In this document: positions 1-7,452 of the stretch, in pieces
Numbering within the stretch: the stretch's first letter is position 1
Layout: every line of letters begins with the position of its first letter
Source: JAAZAI01 sp050942875
GTDB lineage: Bacteria > Verrucomicrobiota > Kiritimatiellia > RFP12 > UBA3636
Direction of reading: 5' to 3'
Assembly: GCA_050942875.1 (NCBI GenBank)
Contig: JBMNOD010000089.1
Location: 1-14,233, forward strand
DNA: 14,233 nt
The notes under the pieces: model-generated
Told to the model about the DNA's origin: nothing
What the model saw: only the letters and a program-made list of their open reading frames with translations
Database searches by the model: none
Made by a program: the position numbers and the translations under genes

Positions 1-453
1 CGATCCCCAGATCGTGCCGCTGTGCTCGTGGCGGTCGTTGTACATCATCGAGAACGTCTCCTTGAACGTCTTGCAGAACTGGGAGAGGTCGTACATGCGC
101 CGCCGGAGCGCCGCCTTGGCATCCAGCACCCTGCCCGCCATGCCCTTCTTCTCCCACAGATCCCATTCGGCCAGGATGCGGTCCATCTTTTTCTTGCCAT
201 AGAGCAGACGCATGCGCCGGAAAAGCTCCTGGTCGTCGACAAGCTGTGGCAACGGCACTTTCACAAGCATGTGGAAGTGGTTGTCCATCAAGGCGTAAGC
301 AAGGACATCGACACCGGAGAATCCGGCGGCGGCGTTCATCAACCATTCAAGGCGGGGCTTTTCCTCAGCATCGAGCAGGAACCGCTGGCCGGAGATCCGG
401 CTGATGACGTGGTAGATCCCCTCGCCTTTCGCGAGAACTCTTGGCAATCTCAT
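1..453 (-). CDS. REP-associated (IS200-like, Y1/HUH) transposase, 3' end outside window
   Basis: The first 151 residues are visible, and the reading frame runs off the left edge. The protein starts MRLPRVLAKGEGIYHVISR and contains ALMDNHFHMLVKVP, in which H59 and H61 form the HUH metal-binding motif of Y1 transposases. The YHVISR start and the late segment MMYNDRHEHSGTIWG are typical of the RAYT branch (REP-associated tyrosine transposases), single-copy relatives of IS200 that act on palindromic repeats. Three tandem hairpin repeats lie 83-184 bases upstream of its ATG, which fits that class. The usual RAYT catalytic tyrosine precedes the 'YN.RH' segment; here that place seems to hold Phe134, with Tyr138 nearby, so activity is uncertain. 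No Shine-Dalgarno sequence is obvious. The family call is solid; RAYT rather than another IS200 relative is inferred from sequence style and the repeats. Confidence 0.88.
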   Translation of the reverse strand, partial: MRLPRVLAKGEGIYHVISRISGQRFLLDAEEKPRLEWLMNAAAGFSGVDVLAYALMDNHFHMLVKVPLPQLVDDQELFRRMRLLYGKKKMDRILAEWDLWEKKGMAGRVLDAKAALRRRMYDLSQFCKTFKETFSMMYNDRHEHSGTIWGS

Positions 454-535
454 GGTGCACCTCTTTCGTTTGGATTTGACGCTTTGGCTGGCGTTTGGGA
501 ACAGAATAGCACCTGCGGATGGCGGATACAAGCAC

Positions 536-637
536 AAAATAGGGGACAGACCCCTAAAAGCGTACAAATAAAATAGGGGACAGACCCCTAAAAGCGTACA
601 AATAAAATAGGGGACAGACCCCTAAAAGCGTACAAAT
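536..637. repeat. Three perfect 34-bp tandem repeats with REP-like hairpin
   Basis: Three identical head-to-tail units occupy 536-569, 570-603 and 604-637. Each contains TAGGGG-ACAGA-CCCCTA, a 6-bp stem with a 5-base loop, followed by AAAGCGTACAAAT. They lie between the divergent transposase and smc starts. The hairpin core GGGGACAGACCCC recurs at 13914-13926. The arrangement resembles REP/BIME elements mobilised by a neighbouring RAYT. Confidence 0.9.
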
Positions 638-640
638 CAT

Positions 641-670
641 TTGCGCCGCCTGGCGGTAATGTGGTATCTT
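641..670 (+). promoter_or_regulatory. Possible smc promoter
   Basis: TTGCGC at 641-646 and TATCTT at 665-670 resemble -35 and -10 boxes with an 18-base spacer, just after the tandem repeats. Transcription from here would start after the upstream GTG at 661 and support the smc start at 712. The matches are partial, so this is a weak call. Confidence 0.22.
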
Positions 671-711
671 TCGCCATTCGTTTCTCCACCCCGAAACCCG
701 CATCGCGACCC

Positions 712-3700
712 GTGTACCTCCAGGCTCTCGAAATCATCGGCTTCAAAAGCTTCGCCCAAAAAACCCGACTCGTCTTCGAGCCGGGCATCACGGCGATTGT
801 CGGGCCGAACGGATGCGGGAAGAGCAACATCTCGGACGCCATCCGGTGGGTGCTGGGCGAGCAGCGCCCCACGGCGCTGCGCAGCTCGGCCATGACGGAC
901 GTGATCTTCAACGGCACCGACGTCCACAAGCCGCTGGGCATGGCCGAGGTCTCGATCACCTTCGCCGACTGCGAAGAGCACCTCGGCACCGAGTACAACG
1001 AGGTCACCGTCTCCCGGCGCGTCTTCCGCGACGGCGAGTCGCGCTACTACATCAACAAGACGCCCTGCCGCCTCCGCGACATCCAGCGCCTCTTCATGGA
1101 CACCGGCATCGGCACGACCTCCTACTCCGTCATGGCGCAGGGCCAGATCGACGCCATCCTTTCCTCCCGCCCCGAAGACCGGCGCGCCATCTTCGAAGAG
1201 GCCAGCGGCATCACCCGCTTCCGCGCCGACCGCAAGGAAGCCCTGCGCAAGCTGGAGCAGACGGACGCGAACCTCCTGCGCCTGAGCGACGTCATCCGCG
1301 AGCTCCAGCGCCAAATCGGCTCGCTCCAGCGCCAGGCCGGCAAGGCCCGCCGCTACAAGGAGCTGCAAGCCGAGCTGCGCAAGCTCGACTGCTTCATGAT
1401 CGTCCGCCGAATCGGCGAGGCCGACACGCGCATCGACGCGCTCCAGGCGGAGACCACGTTGTTCGCCGCCGCCGCCGCCGCGTTGCGCGAGCAGGTCGAG
1501 ACCGGCGAAGCAGGCGTCTCCGAGGCCCGCGCCAAGCTGATGGAGGCGGAGCGCCGCATCGGCACAGCGCTCGAACAGGCCATGGAAGCGCAAGGCCGCT
1601 GCAACCAGGCCGCCGACGCCATCCGCATCAACACGCAGCGCATCGCGGAATACCGCGAGTGGATCGCCCGCGACGAGCGCGAAATCGGCGAGACCCAGGC
1701 CGTCCGCGCCGACCAGGAGCGCGCGCTCGAAGCCTGCGGCCGCCAGCTCGCCGACCTCGACAAGGATCTCGCCGGCGCCGACGCGGCGCTCGCCGAGGCG
1801 CGCGCCGCCTACGACGACGCCCGCGACGCCAACGCCACCGTGCGCGACGCCCTCCAGAAGCTCCGCGCCGAGTCGGCGGAGTCCGAACGTCTCCACGTCG
1901 ATCTCCAAAACCGCCTCGCCGCCGCCGAAAGCAGCGCCCGCGAGGGCGTCCTGCGCAACGAACGCCTCGCCGCCGACAAGCAGCGCCTCGGGCAGGCCGC
2001 CCGCGAACTGGCCGAGCGTCTCGACGACGTCGAAGGCGAAGTCGAGACGCTCGATGCGCTCGTCGACACCCACGCCGACGCCGTCGCCTCCGGCGAGCGG
2101 CGTCTCGAATCCCTCCGCGCCTCGCTTCGCGAAGCGGAGCGCGAGCAGGCGGCCCAGCAATCGCGCATCGCCGTCGAGAAGGCGCGCATCCAGATGCTCG
2201 AAACGACGCCGGACGCTTCCGGCGAACCCTCGGGCAACGCCCTCGCCGCCGACCCCGCCAACCCCCTCTCCCTCCCCGACGGCGCCGTGCTCGGCCCCAT
2301 CGCCAGCCGCCTTTCCGCCCCCAAAACGCATCGCGCCGCGCTCGAAGCCGTCCTGCGCGCGTGGATGGACGCCGTGGCCGTGCGTTCGCTCGACGACGCC
2401 GCAGCCGTCGTCTCGCGCCTCGCCGGCGACCACGGCGCGCGCCTCTTCGCCGCCGACGCGGCGCCCCCGCAAGCCGACCTGGATCTTCCGAAACTGCTCG
2501 ACGTCGTCACCTGCCCCGACGACTTCGCCGCGGCGGCCGCCCGTTTGCTGGGCGGCGTCTTCATCGTCGAGTCCCTCGACGCCATCCCCTCGCCCCGCCC
2601 CGCCGGCTGCACGTTCGTGACGCTCGCCGGCGCCGTCGCCTTCCCCAACGGCATGGTCGAGCTGTGGAAGGCCGAAGGCGGGGCGACGAACCCGCTGGCC
2701 CGCCACATGCTGGCCGAAGACGCCCGCGAGGAGCTGGCCCGCGCCGAGGACGACCTCGCCGAGGCCGACGCGCGCGCCGAATCGCTGCGCAACGACATGG
2801 CCGGCGCCCGGCAGGCCGTGCAGGACGGCCGGGCGATGCTCGACCAGAGCCGACGCGCCTCCGCCCAGAAGGAAGGCGAGCGCAACACCTTGAGCCGCGA
2901 CCTCGCGCAGTCCCGCCAGCGCCTGGCCGACGTCGAACGCGACCTTGCCAAGCTGGCCGCCGACACCGAGAGCGCCACCGCGCTCGGCCGCGACCTCGCG
3001 CGCCGCATCGCCGAGACGGCCGAGAGCCGCCAGCGCCTGGCCGACGCCGCCTCGGCCAAGGCCGACGAGCTGAAGGCGACCGAAACCCGCTTCCTCGACG
3101 CCCAGACGCGCCTGACCGACGCCCGCCTGGCGCACGCCTCCGCCAGCCACCGCGCCGAGACGGCGCGCTCCCAGCACGCGGCCGGCGCCGCGCGCATCGC
3201 CGAGCTCGACCGCATGATCCAGAGCCGCCGCGCCGGCATCCAGTCGTACCAGGACGGCGAAGCCCGCCTCGCGGCGGAAAACGCCACGCACGAGGAAACG
3301 CTGGCCCGGCTCGAAGCCGATGTCGAAGCCCGCAAGGCCAACGTCGAGCGCCTCCGCGGCGCGCGCGCCGCCAACCAGCTCGAAGCCGACCAGGCCGAAC
3401 GCACGCTCCAGTCCCTCCGCCGCGAACTCGACGCGACCCAGGAGCGCCACAACCAATCCGAAGTGGCGCTCGCCCAGGCGCGGATGCGGCTCCAGGGCAT
3501 CCAGGACCGCCTGATGGCGGACTGGCACCTCACCATCGCCCAGCTCGCCGCCGAACCGCCCCCGGAGTGGGGCGCCGACGGCGAACCCGCCCCGGAGGAC
3601 ACGGAGGCCCGCATCGCCGAGATCCGCAAGAAGATGGACGACATGGGCCCGGTGAACCTCGTCGCCATCGAAGAGTACCAGCAGATCGAAGAGCGCCATG

Positions 3701-4350
3701 CGTTCCTGACGGCGCAGGAGGCCGACCTGACCGGCGCGAAGGCCAAGCTCATCGAGCTCATCAAGGACATCGACAAGCAGTCCACCGAGCTCTTCCGCGA
3801 CACCTTTGAAAAGGCGAACGCCAACTTCCAGATCATGTTCCAGCGCCTCTTCAACGGCGGCACGGCCGAGCTCGCGCTCATGGACAGCGAGGACGTGCTC
3901 GAAAGCGGCATCGACATCGTCGCCCGCCCCCCCGGGAAGAAGCCGCAGACCATCGCGCTGCTCTCCGGCGGCGAACGCACGATGACGGCCGTGGCGCTGC
4001 TCTTCGCCATCTACATGATCAAGCCGAGCCCCTTCGCCCTGCTCGACGAGCTCGACGCATCGCTCGACGACTCGAACATCGGCCGCTTCGTCACCGTGCT
4101 CAAGGACTTCCTTGACCAATCCCAATTTATCATCATCACCCACAACCAGCACACGATCGCGGGAGCCGACATCCTCTACGGCGTCACGCAGGAGGAGAAA
4201 GGCATTTCCAAGATCGTGTCCATGCGGCTGAAGCGCGTCGGCGTCGAAGAGCCGAAGGCAGAGGAGCTGCCCGAGGTCGCCGCCCCGCCGCCCGTCCGCA
4301 GAAGAAAGAAAAAGAAGAAGGAGACAGTCGATGAGCATGAGTCCGTTTGA
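712..4350 (+). CDS. smc: Chromosome segregation protein SMC
   Basis: SMC is the ATPase core of condensin, which loads on DNA with ScpA and ScpB and organises the chromosome. The 1212-residue length is normal for the family. The order is: N-terminal ATPase half with YLQALEIIGFKSFA and Walker A GPNGCGKS (31-38); a long Ala/Arg/Glu-rich coiled coil (about 170-510); a hinge (about 520-660, with GPIASRLSAPKTHRAALEA); a returning coiled coil; then the C-terminal half with ABC signature LSGGE (1084-1088) and Walker B FALLDELDA (D1112, E1113), ending in a lysine-rich tail. GTG at 712 is chosen because bacterial SMCs begin at 'M-YL-ALEIIGFKSF'. An in-frame GTG at 661 would add 17 residues unlike the family. 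No clear Shine-Dalgarno precedes 712. The 3' end overlaps the next gene by 20 bases, suggesting coupled translation. Confidence 0.97.
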   Translation: MYLQALEIIGFKSFAQKTRLVFEPGITAIVGPNGCGKSNISDAIRWVLGEQRPTALRSSAMTDVIFNGTDVHKPLGMAEVSITFADCEEHLGTEYNEVTVSRRVFRDGESRYYINKTPCRLRDIQRLFMDTGIGTTSYSVMAQGQIDAILSSRPEDRRAIFEEASGITRFRADRKEALRKLEQTDANLLRLSDVIRELQRQIGSLQRQAGKARRYKELQAELRKLDCFMIVRRIGEADTRIDALQAETTLFAAAAAALREQVETGEAGVSEARAKLMEAERRIGTALEQAMEAQGRCNQAADAIRINTQRIAEYREWIARDEREIGETQAVRADQERALEACGRQLADLDKDLAGADAALAEARAAYDDARDANATVRDALQKLRAESAESERLHVDLQNRLAAAESSAREGVLRNERLAADKQRLGQAARELAERLDDVEGEVETLDALVDTHADAVASGERRLESLRASLREAEREQAAQQSRIAVEKARIQMLETTPDASGEPSGNALAADPANPLSLPDGAVLGPIASRLSAPKTHRAALEAVLRAWMDAVAVRSLDDAAAVVSRLAGDHGARLFAADAAPPQADLDLPKLLDVVTCPDDFAAAAARLLGGVFIVESLDAIPSPRPAGCTFVTLAGAVAFPNGMVELWKAEGGATNPLARHMLAEDAREELARAEDDLAEADARAESLRNDMAGARQAVQDGRAMLDQSRRASAQKEGERNTLSRDLAQSRQRLADVERDLAKLAADTESATALGRDLARRIAETAESRQRLADAASAKADELKATETRFLDAQTRLTDARLAHASASHRAETARSQHAAGAARIAELDRMIQSRRAGIQSYQDGEARLAAENATHEETLARLEADVEARKANVERLRGARAANQLEADQAERTLQSLRRELDATQERHNQSEVALAQARMRLQGIQDRLMADWHLTIAQLAAEPPPEWGADGEPAPEDTEARIAEIRKKMDDMGPVNLVAIEEYQQIEERHAFLTAQEADLTGAKAKLIELIKDIDKQSTELFRDTFEKANANFQIMFQRLFNGGTAELALMDSEDVLESGIDIVARPPGKKPQTIALLSGGERTMTAVALLFAIYMIKPSPFALLDELDASLDDSNIGRFVTVLKDFLDQSQFIIITHNQHTIAGADILYGVTQEEKGISKIVSMRLKRVGVEEPKAEELPEVAAPPPVRRRKKKKKETVDEHESV
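4318..4323 (+). promoter_or_regulatory. Shine-Dalgarno site for the 91-residue membrane protein
   Basis: AAGGAG lies inside the lysine-rich 3' end of smc, 7 bases before the ATG at 4331. It is one of the clearest ribosome binding sites in the window and fixes this start in preference to the nearby in-frame ATG at 4337. Confidence 0.7.
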
Positions 4351-4606
4351 AGCCGGCATGTTGATTTGTTTCGGAATCAGTTGGCCCATGTCGATCGCCA
4401 AGAGCCTGCGCACCAAGCACGTCGCGGGCAAAAGCCCGATGTTCATGGGCATTGTGGATCTCGGTTATGTGTCCGGCATCCTCCACAAGATATTCTATCG
4501 CCCGGACTGGGTGATCTGGCTGTACGTCCTGAACTTCGCCATGGTCTCCTTCGATCTCTACCTGTATTTCCACTACTCGGCCAAGGCCCGGCGCGCCGCC
4601 GCCTAG
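4331..4606 (+). CDS. Small multi-pass membrane protein, PQ-loop/SemiSWEET-like in appearance
   Basis: This 91-residue protein overlaps the end of smc by 20 bases. It has three hydrophobic stretches: about 6-20 (AGMLICFGISWP), 37-55 (SPMFMGIVDLGYVSGILHK) and 60-83 (DWVIWLYVLNFAMVSFDLYLYF). A positively charged segment, KSLRTKHVAGKS, follows the first stretch. This three-helix layout, with a Trp-Pro in helix one and a basic turn, resembles PQ-loop or SemiSWEET half-transporters and a widespread group of uncharacterised small membrane proteins. I cannot assign a substrate. Its place between smc and ispE, on the same strand with a tight overlap, suggests co-transcription but does not reveal a function. 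The CDS is well supported by its ribosome binding site and the coherent hydrophobicity. Confidence 0.8.
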   Translation: MSMSPFEAGMLICFGISWPMSIAKSLRTKHVAGKSPMFMGIVDLGYVSGILHKIFYRPDWVIWLYVLNFAMVSFDLYLYFHYSAKARRAAA

Positions 4607-4639
4607 GCACGGCCTGTTGAAACCCGGCTCGACGTTCCC

Positions 4640-5599
4640 ATGAAGACCGTTGTCCAGGCCCCTGGCAAAATCAACCTCACGCTCGAAGTCCTGGGCCGCC
4701 GCCCGGACGGCTTCCACGACTTGCGCAGCGTGCTGCTGCCGGTGTCGCTCTACGAGACGGTCGAAGTCGAGGACTGCGCGGACGGCGCCGTGACGTGCCG
4801 CACCGTCGGCGACGGCGTGGACGTCTCGTCGCTCGCGCACCTGCCCCCCGAGCGCCACCTCGCCGTGAAGGCGGCGCGGGCGATGCAGCGCCTCTGCGGG
4901 ACGGCGCGCGGCTGCGACATCCGGATCGTCAAGCGCATCCCCATCGGCGCCGGCATGGCCGGCGGCAGCGCCGACGCCGCCGGGACGATGACGGCGCTCC
5001 AGCGCCTCTGGGGCTACGACGGCCCGTGGGAGGCGCTCGCCGAGGCCGCCGCCTCGGTCGGCTCGGACGTCCCGGCCCTCCTCCACGGCGGCGCCGTCCT
5101 GATGGAAGGGCGCGGCGAACGCGTCACCCCCGTCCTCAGCCCCGACGCCAAGCCCCCGGCCCCCTTCTGGCTCGTCGCCCTCTTCCCCGGCTTCGCCGTC
5201 TCGACCCGCGAAGTTTTCGAAACCTGGAAACCGGGCTTGACGGCGGGAGCCGATCTATGCGACAATGCCCTTTCTTCCGTACGCAACGGCGATGTACGGG
5301 CGGCATGCCTCGCGGCCTTCAACGGGCTCCAGGACACCGTGAACAGCCTCCACCCCGAGACTGAGCGCTTTTGCCTGGCGCTGACAGAGGGTGGTGCTTT
5401 GTCCTCAATCCTTTCGGGAAGCGGGTCGGCGGTGATCGGGTTCGCAGAAGACGAGGCGCATGCCCACCGGATTCAAAGGAGCCTGCCGAAGAACGTGTGG
5501 AGCAAAGTCCTATCGACATTGCCCGATGGTGTAATGGCAGCACACGGGTTTTTGATGCCCAGAGTCATGGTTCAAATCCATGTCGGGCAACCATCCTGA
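4640..5599 (+). CDS. ispE: 4-diphosphocytidyl-2-C-methyl-D-erythritol kinase
   Basis: IspE phosphorylates CDP-methylerythritol with ATP in the MEP route to isoprenoid precursors, in the cytoplasm. It belongs to the GHMP kinases. The start MKTVVQAPGKINLTLEV carries the family 'APGKINL' motif with Lys10. The ATP-binding glycine-rich motif PIGAGMAGGSADAA is at 101-114, Asp143 in GSDVP matches the catalytic aspartate, and the third motif, LSGSGSAVIGF, is near residues 257-267. The 319-residue length exceeds the usual 280-300. The last 26 residues come entirely from the tRNA-Gln gene, which this frame reads through to a TGA four bases past the tRNA CCA. The natural family end lies near residue 293, just where the tRNA begins, so the tail is probably non-homologous. 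No clear Shine-Dalgarno precedes the ATG. Confidence 0.95.
   Translation: MKTVVQAPGKINLTLEVLGRRPDGFHDLRSVLLPVSLYETVEVEDCADGAVTCRTVGDGVDVSSLAHLPPERHLAVKAARAMQRLCGTARGCDIRIVKRIPIGAGMAGGSADAAGTMTALQRLWGYDGPWEALAEAAASVGSDVPALLHGGAVLMEGRGERVTPVLSPDAKPPAPFWLVALFPGFAVSTREVFETWKPGLTAGADLCDNALSSVRNGDVRAACLAAFNGLQDTVNSLHPETERFCLALTEGGALSSILSGSGSAVIGFAEDEAHAHRIQRSLPKNVWSKVLSTLPDGVMAAHGFLMPRVMVQIHVGQPS
5520..5593 (+). tRNA. tRNA-Gln (anticodon TTG), CCA encoded
   Basis: The cloverleaf folds by hand. The acceptor stem TGCCCGA/TCGGGCA has 7 perfect pairs. The D arm is GTGT/GCAC with loop AATGGCA. The anticodon arm has loop TTTTGAT, giving anticodon TTG; its outermost pair is a C-A mismatch and the innermost a T-G. 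The T arm is CATGG/CCATG with loop TTCAAAT. The discriminator is A at 5590, followed by encoded CCA at 5591-5593. The gene lies completely inside the ispE reading frame on the same strand. A tRNA-Gln between ispE and prs is a familiar bacterial arrangement; the total overlap is unusual. Confidence 0.95.
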
Positions 5600-5739
5600 A
5601 ACAACAGGACGCGTTGCCGCCACACGAGACGAGACAAGCCCCGCCCCCAACCCGCCCCTCCTTCCCCACCCACCCCACCCCCCTTCCCTCCCCGCCCGGG
5701 CCACCGCCGACGCCCGACCCCCAACCCCCAACGATCCAC
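5600..5739 (+). other. C-rich, G-poor spacer with G4/i-motif potential before prs
   Basis: This 140-base spacer between the ispE stop and prs is dominated by cytosine. At 5664-5697 there are seven C-runs of three or more, mostly separated by one or two bases. The reverse strand therefore has G-runs with very short loops, a pattern that favours a parallel G-quadruplex; the plus strand could form an i-motif. No promoter or Shine-Dalgarno sequence is visible. Confidence 0.75.
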
Positions 5740-6675
5740 GTGAAAATCTTTACCGGAAACTCCAACCCGCAGCTCGCCGCCCGCATCTGCTCCTACCTGG
5801 GCAGGGAACTCGGCCCGGTCGACCTGAAGACGTTTCCCGACGGGGAGACGTTCGTCAAGATCAAGGACAGCGTCCGCGGAGACGACTGCTTCATCATCCA
5901 GTCGATTTGCGGCCGCCCAAACGAGAGCCTCATGGAGCTCCTCATCATGATCGACGCGATGAAGCGCGCCTCCGCGGCCCGCATCACCGCCGTCATGCCG
6001 ATCTACGGCTACGCCCGCCAGGACCGCAAGGACCAGCCGCGCGTCCCCATCACCGCCAAGCTCGTCGCCAACCTCCTCGTCGCGGCCGGCGCGAACCGCA
6101 TCCTCACGATGGATCTGCACGCGGCCCAGATCGTCGGCTACTTCGACATCCCGGTCGACCACCTCCACGCCTCCCCCGTCCTGCTCAAGTACATCTCGGA
6201 AAAGCGGCTCGACAACCCCATCGTCGTCGCGCCGGACACCGGCAGCGTCAAGAGCGCCTACGCCTACTCCCGCGCCCTCGGCTGCGGCCTGGCCATCACG
6301 GCCAAGCAGCGCAAGGCCGCCGACGAAGTCGAGGCGTACTCGCTCGTGGGCGACGTCGAAGGCTGCGACGTGGTCATGATCGACGACCTGACGAGCACCT
6401 GCGGCACCCTCGCCTCCGCCGCCCGCCTCGTCAAGCAGAACGGCGCCCGCAACATCTACGCCGCCGTCACCCACGCCATGCTCAACGAGCAGGGGCTCGA
6501 CCGCCTCCGCCAGTCCGACATCTCGGAGCTCATCGTCACCGACACCGTCCCCCAGCAGAAGTACGACGACACCCTCCCCATCACGGTGCTCTCCGTGGCC
6601 GAGCTCTTCGGCGAGGCCATCCGACGCATCCACAACGACCAGTCGGTCAGCTCGCTCTTCCTTTTCAATCTCTAA
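5740..6675 (+). CDS. prs: Ribose-phosphate pyrophosphokinase (PRPP synthetase)
   Basis: Prs transfers pyrophosphate from ATP to ribose 5-phosphate, making PRPP for purine, pyrimidine, histidine, tryptophan and NAD synthesis. The 311-residue length is typical. The GTG at 5740 gives VKIFTGNSNPQLA, the usual N-terminus. Visible landmarks are FPDGE early on, the segment YGYARQDRKDQPRVPITAK (89-107), the metal-binding DLH (125-127), the flexible catalytic loop with K189 and R191 (AKQRKA), and the PRPP-binding loop DDLTSTCGT (215-223). The last departs from the common DDMIDTAGT. The DRKDQPRVPITAK form is one I associate with Planctomycetes and relatives. No Shine-Dalgarno is seen, and the 5' leader is the C-rich spacer. 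The next gene, rplY, follows after 45 bases. Enzyme identity is secure; the allosteric class is not determined. Confidence 0.96.
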   Translation: MKIFTGNSNPQLAARICSYLGRELGPVDLKTFPDGETFVKIKDSVRGDDCFIIQSICGRPNESLMELLIMIDAMKRASAARITAVMPIYGYARQDRKDQPRVPITAKLVANLLVAAGANRILTMDLHAAQIVGYFDIPVDHLHASPVLLKYISEKRLDNPIVVAPDTGSVKSAYAYSRALGCGLAITAKQRKAADEVEAYSLVGDVEGCDVVMIDDLTSTCGTLASAARLVKQNGARNIYAAVTHAMLNEQGLDRLRQSDISELIVTDTVPQQKYDDTLPITVLSVAELFGEAIRRIHNDQSVSSLFLFNL

Positions 6676-6720
6676 ACCAACCGCACAACAGCCCCCCAAG
6701 GGCAGGAGAACACCCGAATC

Positions 6721-7401
6721 ATGTCACAGGAAATCAAAGTCCATGCGGAACCCCGCTCCGTCAGCGGCTCCACCGCCGCGCGCCGCCTGCGCCGCGCCGG
6801 GATCGTCCCGGCCGTGCTCAAGACCCTTGACGGAGAATCCACCCTGCTCCAGCTCAACGCGCACGACTTCGAGCGCATCGTGAGCCGCCACGCCGGCGTC
6901 CAGCTCATCGTCACCCTCGAGCTCGAAGGCAGCGCCTACATGGCGCTGTTGCGCGAAATCCAGCGCGACGGCATCACCGGCCGCATCACGCATGCGGACT
7001 TCGGCCAGATCGACACCCAGAGCGAAATCAACGTCGAAATCCAGATCGTCCTCGTCGGCGAACCCGAAGGCGTCCGCACCCAGAACGGCGTCCTCGAACA
7101 GCACCTGCGCCACATCGACATCGAATGCCTCCCGCGGGACGTCGTCGAAAGCTTCACCTTCGACGTCACGGACCTCAAGGTCGGCGACGACGTCACCGTG
7201 TCCGACCTCAAGCTCGACGCGAAGTTCACCGTCCACACCCGCCCCGACGCCGTCATCGCGACCGTCTCCGAAGTCCGGGAGGAGGCCGAACCCGCCGAGA
7301 CCGAGGCGACCGAAACCCCCGCCCAGCCCGAGCTGAGCGTCAAGAAGGGCAAGGCCGAGGACGCCGACGCCGCGCCGGACGCCAAGGCCAAGGCCAAGTA
7401 G
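6721..7401 (+). CDS. rplY: 50S ribosomal protein L25/Ctc (TL5 family)
   Basis: L25 of the general-stress Ctc type binds 5S rRNA in the large subunit. At 226 residues this is the two-domain long form. An N-terminal L25 beta-barrel begins with MSQEIKVHAEPR and contains SAARRLRRAGIVPAVL-like sequence, which is typical of the family. A TL5-type C-terminal domain (about 100-185) follows, with HLRHIDIECLPRDVVESF and the segment VGDDVTVSDLKL. The final 40 or so residues are a low-complexity Glu/Ala/Pro/Lys tail ending in DAKAKAK. AGGAG at 6704-6708 lies 12 bases before the ATG, a slightly long spacing. The gene sits between prs and pth, as in many bacteria, and is probably co-transcribed with them. 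Confidence 0.95.
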   Translation: MSQEIKVHAEPRSVSGSTAARRLRRAGIVPAVLKTLDGESTLLQLNAHDFERIVSRHAGVQLIVTLELEGSAYMALLREIQRDGITGRITHADFGQIDTQSEINVEIQIVLVGEPEGVRTQNGVLEQHLRHIDIECLPRDVVESFTFDVTDLKVGDDVTVSDLKLDAKFTVHTRPDAVIATVSEVREEAEPAETEATETPAQPELSVKKGKAEDADAAPDAKAKAK

Positions 7402-7452
7402 CCGCCCCGCGGCCGCGCACACCGCAACCGCAACCGAGACCGAACAGCAGAC

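Noticed and set aside
536..637. CRISPR array
   Set aside because: The three 34-bp units are contiguous with no variable spacers, and there are no cas genes.
661..711. Upstream GTG start for smc adding 17 residues
   Set aside because: The added residues do not resemble any SMC N-terminus; the family begins at the segment coded from 712, and a possible -10 box overlaps the upstream codons.
637..4452. Very long reverse-strand open frame opposite smc
   Set aside because: It mirrors smc codon structure in a GC-rich gene, shows only Gly/Ala/Arg/Leu-rich repetitive sequence and no domain. smc itself is unambiguous.
5371..5739. N-terminal extension of prs through the tRNA and C-rich tract
   Set aside because: The sequence has no Prs homology, and the family start matches the GTG at 5740.
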